Origin: Tenrec ecaudatus
Lineage: Eukaryota; Chordata; Mammalia; Afrosoricida; Tenrecidae
Length of the DNA: 64,000 bases
Direction: 5' to 3'
Assembly (NCBI RefSeq): GCF_050624435.1
Contig: NC_134537.1
Span: forward strand, 127,882,086-127,946,085
The position numbers and the translations under genes were made by a program. The first letter of the stretch is position 1. Every line of letters starts with the position of its first letter. The notes beneath the pieces were generated by a model. That model had not been told where the DNA came from. It was given only the letters and a program-made list of their open reading frames with translations, and did no database searches. Shown here in pieces: positions 1-10,856 of the stretch.

Positions 1-225
1 TCATGTTACACTCTGCTGTGTGCTCGTGAGTGTCCGGTTGCTATTGTGAGGTGACCACCCATTGGTTCTGGTGCACAGCAGCAGAACAAATGTTCAGAAG
101 CATTATGAAACATTTTGAAATAATTTTCAAAATTATTTGAATGACCAAAATATACCATAGAGACATGAAGTGAGGATATTTGGCTGGAAAACTAGTGCTA
201 ATAGATTTGCTCAGTGAAGCGTTTT

Positions 226-392
226 TCACTCACTCATGGCCATCGAGTCAGGGCCAATGCCTGGGGACCCAATAGGACAGGGTGGAACTGCCCCTGTAAG
301 CTTCCCAGAATGCAACTGTTGAGGAGCAGGGGTTTGGAATTTTAGAGTTTGGGGATCACAGTTGTAAGCACCACGCCACCAGGACTCCTAAA
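226..392 (-). repeat. AfroSINE (tRNA-derived SINE)
   Basis: Read on the minus strand it begins with a copy of the tRNA-like head (GTCCTGGTGGCGTGGTGC) and ends with the AfroSINE tail, here GACTCGATGGCCATGAGTGAG-like. The middle carries the usual block around CAGTTCCACCCTGTCCTAT. It is full length or nearly so and moderately diverged. AfroSINEs are non-coding and are mobilised by LINE machinery. Confidence 0.85.
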
Positions 393-1484
393 AACCTGCT
401 ACAAATCTTCAATTTCATTAAAAAAATTCTTTTTTAAGCATATGGGAAGCACAGTTAAGGAAAGCCCCATAACTTGAAGTATACCTGGATCTGAAGTTTG
501 CTAAGTAGAATTCATTTATGAATTAACTGAAAATAAATCAAAATACATGTGATATTTATTGATGTAGTTATACTTTTTGATGTTGATAATCAAGTAACAC
601 AATAACACTTGAAATGTATCCAATAAACTCTCAGCAAATATAAGGAACTACTTTAGGAAAAACTATAACCCATAAAGTCATTTATATGGTTTATGTAAAA
701 AAGTAAAAACAAACAAACAGAACATTTTATCTGTTTTAAATTTTCAAAAAGGGTCACAAATCTACTTACAAGCAATCTAGAAGTCAATCAAATCCCATCA
801 CGAGCCTGCAAATTAACAACAAAAGAAACTTAAGATATTATTTCACTCAGACCATTTAATTAGACAAGGAAAAACTAAAGCGCAGTTTAATGATTTAACA
901 TTCAATAAAATAACACAAAGAATAAGACAATAACAATAATAAAAGTAACACAATAACCTTTCTTTTCAAAGATTAATCTGAGTATGTTATAAATTTATCA
1001 TTTCTTGCTTCTTAAGCATTATTCTTTCACATTCCAAACAGTTTAAGATGTCAATTTATTCCATGCATGCTATGAAAAATCTGCAAAATATTAATATAAT
1101 AATTGAGAATAAATTACTACCACCAATGCATATATATTACATTAAAATATACATATCAGTTCTCCATGATTTTAATGGCATAAGCAATATGTTATTTTAG
1201 CTTTTTCACGTAATTTATTTAAGTGGTTGTTCCCTAATACAGGAAAACCTATAGTCTCTCAACAATCACAGATGTAGGCTTTGTCTTTTCAATAGCAGTA
1301 ATGAGCCACAGGGGTGTCATAATGATGGTGTTTCTTTTGTTTTAACACTAGCTCCAGTTGCTGAAACTTCTGCTTCAGAAACTCAGAGTTGAGTCTGACA
1401 GCCCCCAACGCATGGGGGGAAAGTCGTGGTTAAGGTAGGGTTGGAGTTTCAATGAATCTGTGTCACCTGCCCTTATTTTCATGG
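393..1484. other. AT-rich sequence, nothing recognised
   Basis: About 1.1 kb of A+T-rich DNA with many short A and T runs. I see no open frame of note, no SINE or LINE motif and no tandem array. It could be old decayed repeat or unique intergenic DNA. Confidence 0.6.
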
Positions 1485-1700
1485 CTAGACTTCAGTTTAC
1501 AAACTTCGGACATTGGCAGGAGAGACCAGTCCCTGGAGAAGGACATCATAGTCGGTAAAGTTAAAACGAGGAAGGCCCTCAGAGAGGTGGACTCAGACAC
1601 AGGAACCACTGTGAGGATGGCGCCGGACCGTGCAGCGCTGCGTTCTGTGGTGCGCAGGTCTCTGCGGAGGGGAACTTACTAGATGACACCCAGCAGTGAC
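1485..1700 (+). mobile_element. RTE-type LINE, 3'-end fragment
   Basis: This matches the 3' end of the afrotherian RTE LINE. It contains the block GAGACCAGTCCCTGGAGAAG followed by GACATCAT and a GGTAAAGT stretch. Further on comes a run ending in GGATGGCGCCGGACCGTGCAG, close to the GGATGGCACAGGACCAGGCAG seen in other copies here. The copy is severely 5'-truncated and keeps only the last part of the reverse-transcriptase ORF and the 3' end. The final SINE-like core is badly eroded, so the exact end is uncertain. Confidence 0.8.
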
Positions 1701-1954
1701 ACAGCACGATGGTCTTGATTGTATAACCCTGTGCGTGTGGATGAATGGAACACATGCGAATTCAAGTGTTTCCCTCCCTCCCGCTTTCTCCACCTCTCTC
1801 TTCCTTGTTCTTTCCTCGATTGCTCACTTGCTGCCTCATTTTCACCCATACCGTCATACTCAGTATAAAATAATTTTATGATGAAATGTAGGGAAGGCTC
1901 TATTATTTTCCTCCCAGAGAATCTTCTGACAGGATGTTGGCCAGCATGTACGTA

Positions 1955-2115
1955 TTACAATGTGCCTGTGGGTTAGACCTTGAACGGGCCATTCATACCC
2001 ACCAACCTCTCCACCGGAGAAGAGGAGGCTGTTTGCTCCTATCAAGATTTATGCTCACAGAAACCCTCTAAGCCTCTCTATGAGTCAAAATCAACTTGAT
2101 GGCAGTAGGCAAGGC
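1955..2115 (+). repeat. AfroSINE, 5'-eroded copy
   Basis: Recognisable blocks in order are CCCACCAACCTCTCCACCGG, GAAGAGGAGGCTGT, a CAGAAACCCTCTAAG block and the tail TATGAGTCAAAATCAACTTG followed by ATGGCAGT. The tRNA-like head is poorly preserved, so the left boundary is approximate. Confidence 0.8.
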
Positions 2116-2879
2116 ATTTATATATGCATACGCTAACACCCTCAGGTTGATTAACCTACATATATTTTCAGAAATGTTAATATTGGATTTTATTAAAATT
2201 TCGATCTCCTTTACCCAGTGACGTAATTGCGAGCCTGCCGATAGACAAAGCACAATCATAAAACTTTAATCAGGCAGGACTCTTTCCACAATATGCTGGG
2301 CTTTCAAATGGATGGCTGCTTTTGTGCAAGCTGTGTGTCAAGATACCTGACGGAGTTAAGTGATACAATTGCAAAGTTAAATAACAGAGCAAGAGGCATT
2401 AAAAACCAAGAGAAGAGCGCAGATTCCTGTTTTCAGATGAGATCTGTGAGACGGTGGAGTGCCATCTGAATAGGCAGACGTGAGAACCCTCTGCAGTTAA
2501 GAGAGGCTGCAGAGAAATTGATTTGGAAAGAACAGAAGCACAAGCACCGAGGGGAATAGAGCAACAGTAATGAGTCTGGTTCTTAGAAGTGCTGATCTGA
2601 AGGGAGGGTGGACGCCCCCTAAGTGACGACTCCACATTTTCTGCAGAAACAGAGCTACCCTAACCCCTAATGAGAAAGAAGCATCTACGTGGCAGCTTCA
2701 GATGGTCTGCTGGGGAACAAAATGGAGACAAAGGTGGAGCAGAGACGTCTAAGGGTTATAGAGAGAGATGAGATTTCAGAAAAACAGTAAAACAGTTGGA
2801 ACTGAGCCACAAATAAGTGTCACCAGTAACGTTGCAATGTGCTCATGATATGAAAGACTATCTTTGGTGGTGTGGTAGC
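2116..2879. other. Unrecognised intergenic sequence
   Basis: No repeat family, open frame or array is recognised. Base composition is closer to even than in the surrounding AT-rich DNA. Confidence 0.5.
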
Positions 2880-3345
2880 TACATCACCTGGTATCAACTT
2901 ACGAGGGGTGGAGTCTAGCCTGTCAGTCAGGTCGCAGCTTGATGACCTCATTTTGAGGCGCGAAGGAGCTAAATCTCTCACTAGAGGGCAGATGCTCTGC
3001 TTCCCATTCCTCTTGACAAATCACATGGTGTTACAGTGATGGAGCCAGAGCCCTGAAGCTGGAGGAGCCACATGGAGACCCACGCCAGCGCTGAGAAGCA
3101 TTCACAAGATTTTTCACCCTCTGGCCTGTGATCTTCCTACATTCTGCATCATTGCAGGTGTTGCATGAGTCTGCAGAGGAACTTGTAGACTAGCATCAGG
3201 CATATGGACCAACATTGGACTTATGGACTTGATGTGGACTGGGCTGGGATGTTTTCTTAATATGCAATACTCTTTTGATAAAAAGCTCTCTCTTATACCC
3301 CCATGAGTGTCTCTAGATTTGGTTCTCTAGTCTACCTGCACTGAC
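2880..3345 (+). repeat. Unassigned interspersed repeat, about 450 bp
   Basis: A block with an internal style typical of dispersed repeats. It opens with GTAGCTACATCACCTGGTAT and AACTTACGAGGGGTGGAG, and closes with CTCTCTCTTATACCCCCATG, GGTTCTCTAGTCTACCTG and CACTGACAC. The wording (GACTTGATGTGGACTGGGCT, GCATGAGTCTGCAGAGGAAC) resembles a repeat I have met in mammalian genomic DNA, but I cannot assign the class. No terminal repeat or tail is obvious. Confidence 0.5.
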
Positions 3346-5164
3346 ACGGGTAGATTGCAATAGAGAGTTCAAACAAAGCACTAACAGACCCCAGTGACAC
3401 CTGGAGTGGCTCTGGCTCACAGCTAGCTGGGTGGCACAATGTCCTCCAGGGAAGGCAGTTTGGTGCTTCTTTTATATTTTGTGAAGATGACCACTGAATC
3501 GGCTCTGAGAGAAGGTGGAGATCAACAGAAGGCCTTGGACACGTAGACCGTTAGAAAGCTTTCCAGATATAAGGGAATGGAGCAGCTTAGTGGCAGCATG
3601 TGCTTTGACTATGTATAAAACAGAAAGTCAAGAAGCCTCGGTGGAATCACTTCTGATCCTAAAAGCTTTGTTCTCACAGTCAAACCTAACAGTGATTGTA
3701 GACAGCGAACCAGTGTCTGAGGCAGGTGCCGTGCCGTGCAGACTGAGGGTGCTCACCACCGGCCAGGTGACGGGTGTGCAGTGATCGTGGTGCACAGCCA
3801 CGGAAATGACTGCAGGTTTACAGCCTAGACCAAATCACCGGTCCTCCTGGAGTTTGTCTTCCAGTTTCCTTTTCTCACAAAATGCATTTCTCCTTTCTTA
3901 CCACAAAAATTACAGAAACCACACCCACTGGAGTCCCGCCAATTCTGACCTGAAGTGACCCTGTGTGACAGAGGAGAACTGTTCTCTCAGCGTCCACGTC
4001 TGTCAACAGTTCAGTTACAGGTTAAGCATTGAACTACTATTCTTATTAACCAAGTTTCTTTAGGTCCCATCAAGCCTTTATTTTTGCTGGTTTCCTCTGA
4101 TAGATGGCCCATTGTCCTGCGGTCTCTATTCGACTGACCAGCGTCCTTAGAACAAACCAACAATTCCCAGTGTATTCGATGCTTTGGTAAGTTGGGAAGA
4201 TACATATGCTTTTTGTGAAGTTGAAGTACTCTTTCTTTTCCCCTGTTCTTAAATGGATCCCAACCTTTAGACAGACATATACGTATATCTGACCAGTTCA
4301 CTAAACCAGACAGCAGGCGGGAGACAGCTAGTGTCTAATAACTCAACATACATAAATCAATCATAGCCAATATTGCAATACGCATAGATTCCATGAGTCT
4401 AAAATATTCCAGGACTACCATTCAATCTTATTACTTAGGATGAGACACTTGGAAATTAGCCTATCTAAATGTCTAGTTTGTTCCAGAATGATAATGTCTA
4501 ACCGTTTGGCATATGAGTATTGATTTGGTGGCAGTGTTGCTGTAACAGAGAAAAGAGCACCATCTATCTGTGGTCTGTTATTTGTCTGAATTGCTAAAAT
4601 TGTCTCCATTTTTCAAAATTAACAGAACAGTGTCTGGCAACATCCAAATATAGGTCTGACAAACAGGAAAGTTTGACTGAAGGAGCTGGCACGGGCTCTC
4701 AATTGGGCCAGGGCAACCATATTTCAGTGAGCTGACATAACATACTTATCAGCTTCATTTTCCATATTAGGTGTCTTTAACTCTTTTGTCATTGTCTTTA
4801 ATTTCAACCACAGATTCTTGTCTTCTGGACAAAACCTTCGCATTTTGCTTCTGTAGCCAGATATTCACTAACTCCATGGTACTTATCTGGAGAACCCTCC
4901 TCCCTCTTTGTGCTCCTCTGAATATGTCAGGGAAGGGCTGATCGATAGACAGAGGTACACATAATTCCCCTTTATCTAATGAGTGTACAATACAGTGATG
5001 TCCAGGACATTTTCTCAAGAAAACTTTCCAACAACAAAAGGATTAGATCCTAAATGAATGTTCCTGATATAAAAGCCAAGTTAAAAGGTCTTTGTGATCT
5101 AGAAGAATAACTAAAAAAGAGCAACATCTTTTCTCACATCAGCCTTTTAGTTAGAGGGGAAATC
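3346..5164. other. No gene or repeat family recognised
   Basis: About 1.8 kb without a convincing feature. A 96-codon minus-strand frame at 4011-4301 and an 89-codon plus-strand frame at 3515-3784 have no recognisable protein content. They are taken as chance openings or decayed repeat. Confidence 0.5.
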
Positions 5165-5355
5165 TCAGAAGTCACTACCACGGAGTCACCTCTGACTGAG
5201 AGCAACAGAGTAGAACTGCCCCCAGGCGTTTCTGAGCCTGCACCACTGCATGGGAGTAGAAAGTCTCTCTGTGTCCCACAGAGCAATCGGTGGTTTTGAA
5301 TTGCTGATATTGCAGGTAACACCTTCACGCAAAACCGCTACCGATGGTCCTCTTA
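5165..5355 (-). repeat. AfroSINE
   Basis: Minus-strand copy. The tail block sits at the left (eroded AGTCACTACCACGGAGTCAC), the central CAACAGAGTAGAACTGCCCC block follows, and the head lies at the right (ACCGCTACCGATGGTCCTCT). Substitutions are spread throughout, so the copy is old for the family. Confidence 0.8.
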
Positions 5356-5439
5356 GTTGGAGACAGACATGTATAATATGGCTTCTTGAATAAATGTCAA
5401 GAAGAAATAATAATTCAGGCAAGGGTAATATAAAGAGTT

Positions 5440-5846
5440 GGGGAGACGTCTAAATTTTGGATGGAATGACTAAGAAAATTCCCACTGAGAAGGTGGCAAT
5501 TGTGGGAGGGTAGAGGGAGGATGGGTTGGAAAGGGGGAACCGATTACAAGAATCTGCATATAACCTCCTCCCTGGGGGACGGACAACAGAAAAGTGGGTG
5601 AAGGGAGATGCCAGACAGTGCAAGATATGACAAAATAATACTTTGTAAATTATCAAGGGTTCATGGGGGGTGGGAGTGGGAAGGGAGGGGAAAAATGAGG
5701 AGCTGATGCCAGGAGCTAGGGTGGAGAGCAGACATTTTGAGAATGATGAGGGCAATGAATGTACAGATGTGCTTTACACAATTGATGCTTGTATGGGTTG
5801 TGATAAGAGTTGTATTAGCCCCTAATAAAATGATTGAAAAAAAAGA
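5440..5846 (+). mobile_element. L1-type LINE, 3' UTR and poly(A) end
   Basis: One of five copies in this window of a non-LTR 3' end. Order of blocks: a purine-rich GGGAGGGTAGAGGGAGGATG start, then TATAACCTCCTCCCTGGGGG and ACGGACAACAGAAAAGTGGG, then ATTATCAAGGGTTCATGGGG. A G-rich polypurine tract follows, then TTGTGATAAGAGTTGTATTA, an AATAAAA signal and a short A run. A polypurine G tract before the tail is typical of mammalian L1 3' UTRs. Assignment to L1 is supported by the twin-primed copy at 46004-47097. No ORF2 sequence remains. Confidence 0.75.
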
Positions 5847-6451
5847 GTAAAATAAATCCTCCTCCTACTCATTCTTGTTGTGGTGAGAACAACCTGAGTT
5901 TTCATTGAGAATGACTCCCCTCCCCCCTCGGTTCATGCCGCTCATCAGGAAATGGTGGCATCGCTCCAGCTTCACAGGAGCCCACGTGACCACGTTGGCT
6001 GTTGTGTGTTTTCTTTCTGTTCTTGGTCCAGTAGTTGTGTCAGGGACACATCCATCATGAAGCCCAGACAAGAAGACCGGGCCTGGGGTGTTGGTGGAAG
6101 TAATGGGGACAGGTTGTCTCCTTCCAAAGTTGCTCCACTAGTAAGCATGTCAGCCTGCCGAGGTTAAGAGTTCTCCTGTTAGTCAGGGTTGGAGGCCTAC
6201 CTCAAGAATTGAGCCCACCTTGACCCCAAAGGGGGAAGTGCAGTTTTTTATGGCATCCCTTCAACATCTGTATCCAGATGCACTGAATCCAGATCGCCAT
6301 CTGTACGTCTCAATTTGCAAGGCCAGCGTGAGATTGGACTGAAAAACCCCTTCACGTTGGCGAAGGTCAGTTATTTTCAGTTTTTATTGGGGAGAGGGAT
6401 CTGATCAAAGAGTTCCATATAGCATTATCCCCTGGTCACCTCACATGACAG
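5847..6451. other. Unrecognised sequence between two repeats
   Basis: About 600 bp of mixed composition with no supported gene. A 71-codon plus-strand frame (5952-6167) and a 68-codon minus-strand frame (5865-6071) overlap each other and look like chance. Confidence 0.45.
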
Positions 6452-6648
6452 ACTTCTCTGGTGGCATCATGGTGACAAGATGGCCTGCTAACCATGAAGT
6501 CAGCAGGTCTAAACCCTCAGCTGCTTCAAGAGAGAAAGAGGAGGCTTTCTACCGCCATAGAATGATAGTCTCAGAAACCCACAGAGGCAGTTCTACAGTG
6601 TCCTATAGGGTTGCTGAGTTGGCGTGGATGTGATGGCAGTGGGGTTTC
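6452..6648 (+). repeat. AfroSINE, full-length
   Basis: The head TCTCTGGTGGCATCATGGTG is followed by CTGCTAACCATGAAGTCAGC, a degenerate B box (AGGTCTAAACC), AGAAAGAGGAGGCTTTCTAC, CAGAAACCCACAGAGGCAGT and TGTCCTATAGGGTTGCTGAG, and then the tail. The tRNA-like A and B box region is in the expected place but mutated. Confidence 0.88.
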
Positions 6649-7754
6649 TTCTTTTCTTCCTGGTATAATGATGAGCAGGGAGTTTAAATAGGAATTCTTG
6701 ATGGAGGTGGGGTGGGTAGTGTGGATATGTCCTTCTCTGAATCTCTGAGAAGGTCATTTCACTTCCATTGCTGGGTAAACCAAGGAGGGACAGCCAGCCC
6801 TGGGGGGAAATGTTTAACATCACTTATGCAAATTCCCAATGGGAGCATATACCTAGAATCTTGCTAATCATGCATTGAAAGCATCACTTTTCTTTTCAGC
6901 TGTCCTTGACCATGGCTGCTTGTTACAGGCTACTGGTATTAAAAGTTTTGCCTTCTCAAGGTATCCATCATTCTTCATAGTTCACATGATAATTATGCAA
7001 TTTAGAAACCCCACCCCAGGAAGTGGACTTGACCTGAAACACATCTATGTCAGATTGAACTGAAATACCCCTTTGAACTCAAAACTAAAACACCTTCGCC
7101 TGAGAAGAAGCAGAGAACTCTTACCCCAAAGTAACAGATATCGTTGCCAGTGGACTTTCATTTAATTTCTTGCTTTTGAGGTTGCCTGATAATTGGCAAA
7201 CTAACACTTCCCTTTATTGATATCTTCATATTTTCTTTGCTTTTTTGATATGTTTTAGTCCTGCGGACATAATATGTCTACAAGAAGGAATATGAGGTAT
7301 ACTGTGGAAAACGTGTTGAAATGTCTTAGTGCATGACTAGGATGCATCATAGATAAAGCAGAACTTGCTTCTGTGCAGCAGGGAGGAGAGCCCGTATGTA
7401 GGAGGATCGAAGATGCAGAGCAAGGTTATCAGATAGTCAAAACACAACCACAGTAAAACAAGCAGTAGCTGATTATGGAGTATCTGAACGACACCATTCA
7501 GTACACGAGAGCTGGTACAAGAAAATCATTCCACATGATTTAAGATCAAAGAGAGAGGCTCCTGCTTTCAGGTTCTCAGCAGATTCTTTAGGGAAGAAAG
7601 TTCTGATAGGAGAAGAAAAGGAGAAAGCAATGATCTCTAGAGTAGACTGGGATCTTAATGTATCCAGTGACGTCAAAATACAAAATCTCATTCATCTCCT
7701 TCTGCCTTAAACACGTAGATAATCATTATCATCACCTGCTGGCTTCTCCTCTGT
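6649..7754. other. Unrecognised AT-rich sequence
   Basis: No gene or repeat family was identified over about 1.1 kb. A 72-codon minus-strand frame at 7473-7691 has no recognisable content. Confidence 0.45.
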
Positions 7755-7945
7755 AGCCCCGATGATGTCATGGATTACATGCTGGGATGCTAATCACAAG
7801 GTCAGCAATTCAAACCCACCAGCTGCTTCTTGAAAGACGAAGCTGCCTGTACGCTTAACGTTTACAGACCGAGAAACCGAAATGTTCTATAGGGTCATTA
7901 TGACTAGGAATGGACTCAGGGGCTGAAACTGGTGTGTGGGGGGAG
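7755..7945 (+). repeat. AfroSINE
   Basis: The blocks CTAATCACAAGGTCAGCAAT and TTCAAACCCACCAGCTGCTT (B box and following) lead into ATGTTCTATAGGGTCATTAT and a tail eroded to TAGGAATGGACTCAGGGGCT. It is a plus-strand copy of near full length. Confidence 0.82.
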
Positions 7946-8344
7946 GTGGCGGTTCAGGTAGCGTCTATTCCAGTGTGTCCTACACGCAGCTAATATCCCC
8001 AAAGGTTCCTTTTGTCAATCTAGTCAATACCCAGACAATCAAAATGGAGTCCTAGTACTTGTATAGGATTTAGTAAATATTTAGTAAATTTGAGATTATG
8101 CTATTAGTAAATTCAGGATATTTGCAGATTATGTATTTAGTAAATTTACAGATAACAAAATATTAAAAACATCTAACACCTGCATCTTTTTTCCATCAAG
8201 CACAGACTCATCTGTTTGGCTGTGAAGGACTCCACCGGGTGGCTTTTCGTTTCCTTCAACCTGGCCTATGTCTGTGTCTCTGAAATGACAGGCTGATTCC
8301 CCACATCTCACCCTTTCTCACACTCTTCTTGCAAAGGCCTCACA

Positions 8345-8540
8345 GTGGGAGTGAGAATACACTTGGGTTGCAGACTGCTAGCCTTGACCCAGGGTCTGCC
8401 TCTTCCTGGAGGGTTACTTTATCCTGCCTTAATTCCCTCCTCTGTACTGGGATGGAATAATGGTACCTGCACAGGAGGCATAAGGATGAAATGTACTTAA
8501 TATCCACATGTAAATTTATCACACTGACTATTAAACATTA
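8345..8540 (+). repeat. MIR SINE
   Basis: This ancient mammalian SINE is recognised by the order AGACTGCTAG, CTTGACC, CTGCCTCTTCC, GGTTACTTTA, TTCCCTCCTCTGTACTGGGA, TGGAATAATGGTACCTGCAC and GGATGAAATG. These correspond to the MIR core (TTACTTAACCTCT, CCTCATCTGTAAAATGGG, AATAATAGTACCTACCTCA). Strongly diverged, as expected for its age. Confidence 0.75.
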
Positions 8541-9384
8541 TATAAGTATAAAAATCATTATTTTGTTTCACTCCTGAGAAATCTAGTCTTTGACTTGCTT
8601 ACTTCTACTTACCAATGCCTATCTCTCCCATTTGTGTAAGTTCCAACCATCTGTCATCTCTCTCCTGCCTCGATGAAACTTACTGCTAAAGCCTGGTCCT
8701 CACCCCTGAAGGAGACTTTGGCGTAGGAAGGAATTAAGAATGAAAGAGTAGCAATAGTGGCCAGGCACAATGCCAGTCTTCGCTGGAGCTGCTTTGGCCT
8801 GTTAGCAGAGCAAATGGTGAAGGCTCAGAGTAGGACAGAGGATGGGAGGCAGTGGGGAAACAACTTATAGGCACATAAAGTCATCCTAAAACACGCAGAC
8901 TTTATGCCTTATAAGGCAGGCTTAGTCCTAATGAGCACTGTTCAGATTCACTAGCACCTCAGCATTACTGGAACGATCTTCTTATGATCTGCATAACTTT
9001 TTCACATGTACTGTCTTGTAGTAAGGATTGTCTTGTAAAATGAAATGAAACATGCAAATAGCGTGACCCACTCTTTTCATGCAATCCTCGCATGTTTGTA
9101 AATAATGGGCAAGGATTATAAGAAAAGTCAAAATTAGATGGAAATAGCCACTAATCTGCTGGCATCACATTGAAAATCCCTTTTCCATCAAGCACCCCTC
9201 TTCCTCTTATTTTTAAAGGGTTCTTTCACTTCGTGGAAGATTTTACAATAAAAATCTCATATTTTATAAGCTCTATCCTTTACTATGATTTAACTCAAGT
9301 GTAGTATACCAGGGAATATGTTAGCCACATTTCAGATAATCAGGATTTGGATTCTCATAATGTAAAAAATTAATCAGAGTTCCT
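8541..9384. other. Unrecognised sequence between two MIR copies
   Basis: About 840 bp, A+T-rich, with no supported feature. Confidence 0.45.
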
Positions 9385-9560
9385 TACTTAAGCTAATTAA
9401 TTTCTTTAACCTCCATTTCATATCTGTAAAATGGAGTTGCTATATCCTTTCTCATTATGGTAAGAAGGTTAAACCAGAAAATAAACACGGATGAGCTAGA
9501 TATACTGCAAAGTACTGTTTGCAAAGTACACAGGCTAGACATTGGTATTATTAAACAAAC
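9385..9560 (+). repeat. MIR SINE fragment
   Basis: Contains TTTAACCTCCATTTCATATC followed by TGTAAAATGGAGTTGCTATA, the conserved MIR core. A degraded 3' half runs to about 9560. Confidence 0.7.
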
Positions 9561-9954
9561 AGAATAATTTAAAATAAAGTGATCATTGGTTCCCATCAAA
9601 CTTTGTAAATGTAACTGTCTTCAAACTCATTCTTTAGAAATCAATGAAGTAGTTCACTATTTTGATGTGGGAAAATATAACCTAAAAATTAAAATATGCA
9701 GTCATAAGGATGAATGAAAATAAGACAAAAATGGTACCATTGAGTCTATCTAATTTTACTCACAGCAGCCCTTTCGGACACATTCGATATGTTCCTTTGG
9801 GATAACTATTTGTGGGGGAGGCCAGTCCCGTGAGATTGAGCCACTGACTCTGCAGTTAGTAGTCCATAGGTTAACTTACTTTATTCTCTGAATTTAAAAC
9901 AAAACTCACTATTATCAAGTCAATTTCGATTCATTGAGACCTTAAAACATGAGT

Positions 9955-10055
9955 AAGCAGTGGTTAAAAGCATGGGATCAGATAAGCCAGGCACCTTCTC
10001 TTATGTGGCTTTAGGAACGTTACTTATCTAACTTTATAGAAAAAATAAGAAGAGT
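9955..10055 (+). repeat. MIR SINE 5' fragment
   Basis: GCAGTGGTTAAAAGCATGGG matches the MIR tRNA-like head (AGTGGTTAAGAGCACGGAC). GGAACGTTACTTATCTAACTT lies in the position of the MIR TTACTTAACCTCT block. Confidence 0.65.
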
Positions 10056-10856
10056 CCTAGCTCTGAATTGTTCTGTCTAGCAAGGAGGAAATCCACAGGA
10101 CAGTCCTGGGCCCATTGCTGACACAGGGGCGACTTTGACTGCAGTGATTATTTGGCAGGCATGCTCTAGAGCCGGGACTCACAGAGCCAGAACTGGAGCA
10201 TGTGGTCGTGGAACTGGACCCAAATGTTTCTGAGCCAATTTTTGAAGTCTTTAGGGATTCTACATAAGCTCCATATTCCTTGAGAAGGGGCTGTTGTCTA
10301 AGCATTTAAGAAGCATCTCCAAATTTGAAGAAGCCTATGCCCTCCTTCTCTTTGAAAGAGAAGAAATGTCTGGAGGAGGATGAGCTGTCCGGGAAGGGGC
10401 TTTCTCTGGAAAAGATCTACGTAAGAGGCAGCAAAACAACTCTGGTGTGAGGAGCTTCAGGGAAGCAGATGAGAACAGAGAAAGCCAAGGAGAAAGTCAA
10501 AGTTAATGATCAGCTCCCACAGGATATTTTCCATGTCTGCTGCTGTTGCTGCAGGAGCCTCTCCACACCAAATTTACTGCCACGGGGCCAGTTCTGACCC
10601 CTAGTCACCTTGCAGGACAGGAAAGAGCAGTGGTCCTCAACCTTCCTCATGCCGTGACCCTTTCATACAGCCCCTCCTGTTGTGGTGACCCCAACCATAA
10701 ACTTATTGCCATTGCTACTTCATCACTGTAATTTTGCTTCTGTTAGAAATTGTCATGTAAATATTTGATATGCAGGATGTATTTTCACTGTTACAAATGG
10801 AACAAAATTAAACATCTTTAAAGCATAGTGATTAATCGCAAAACAATATATAATTA

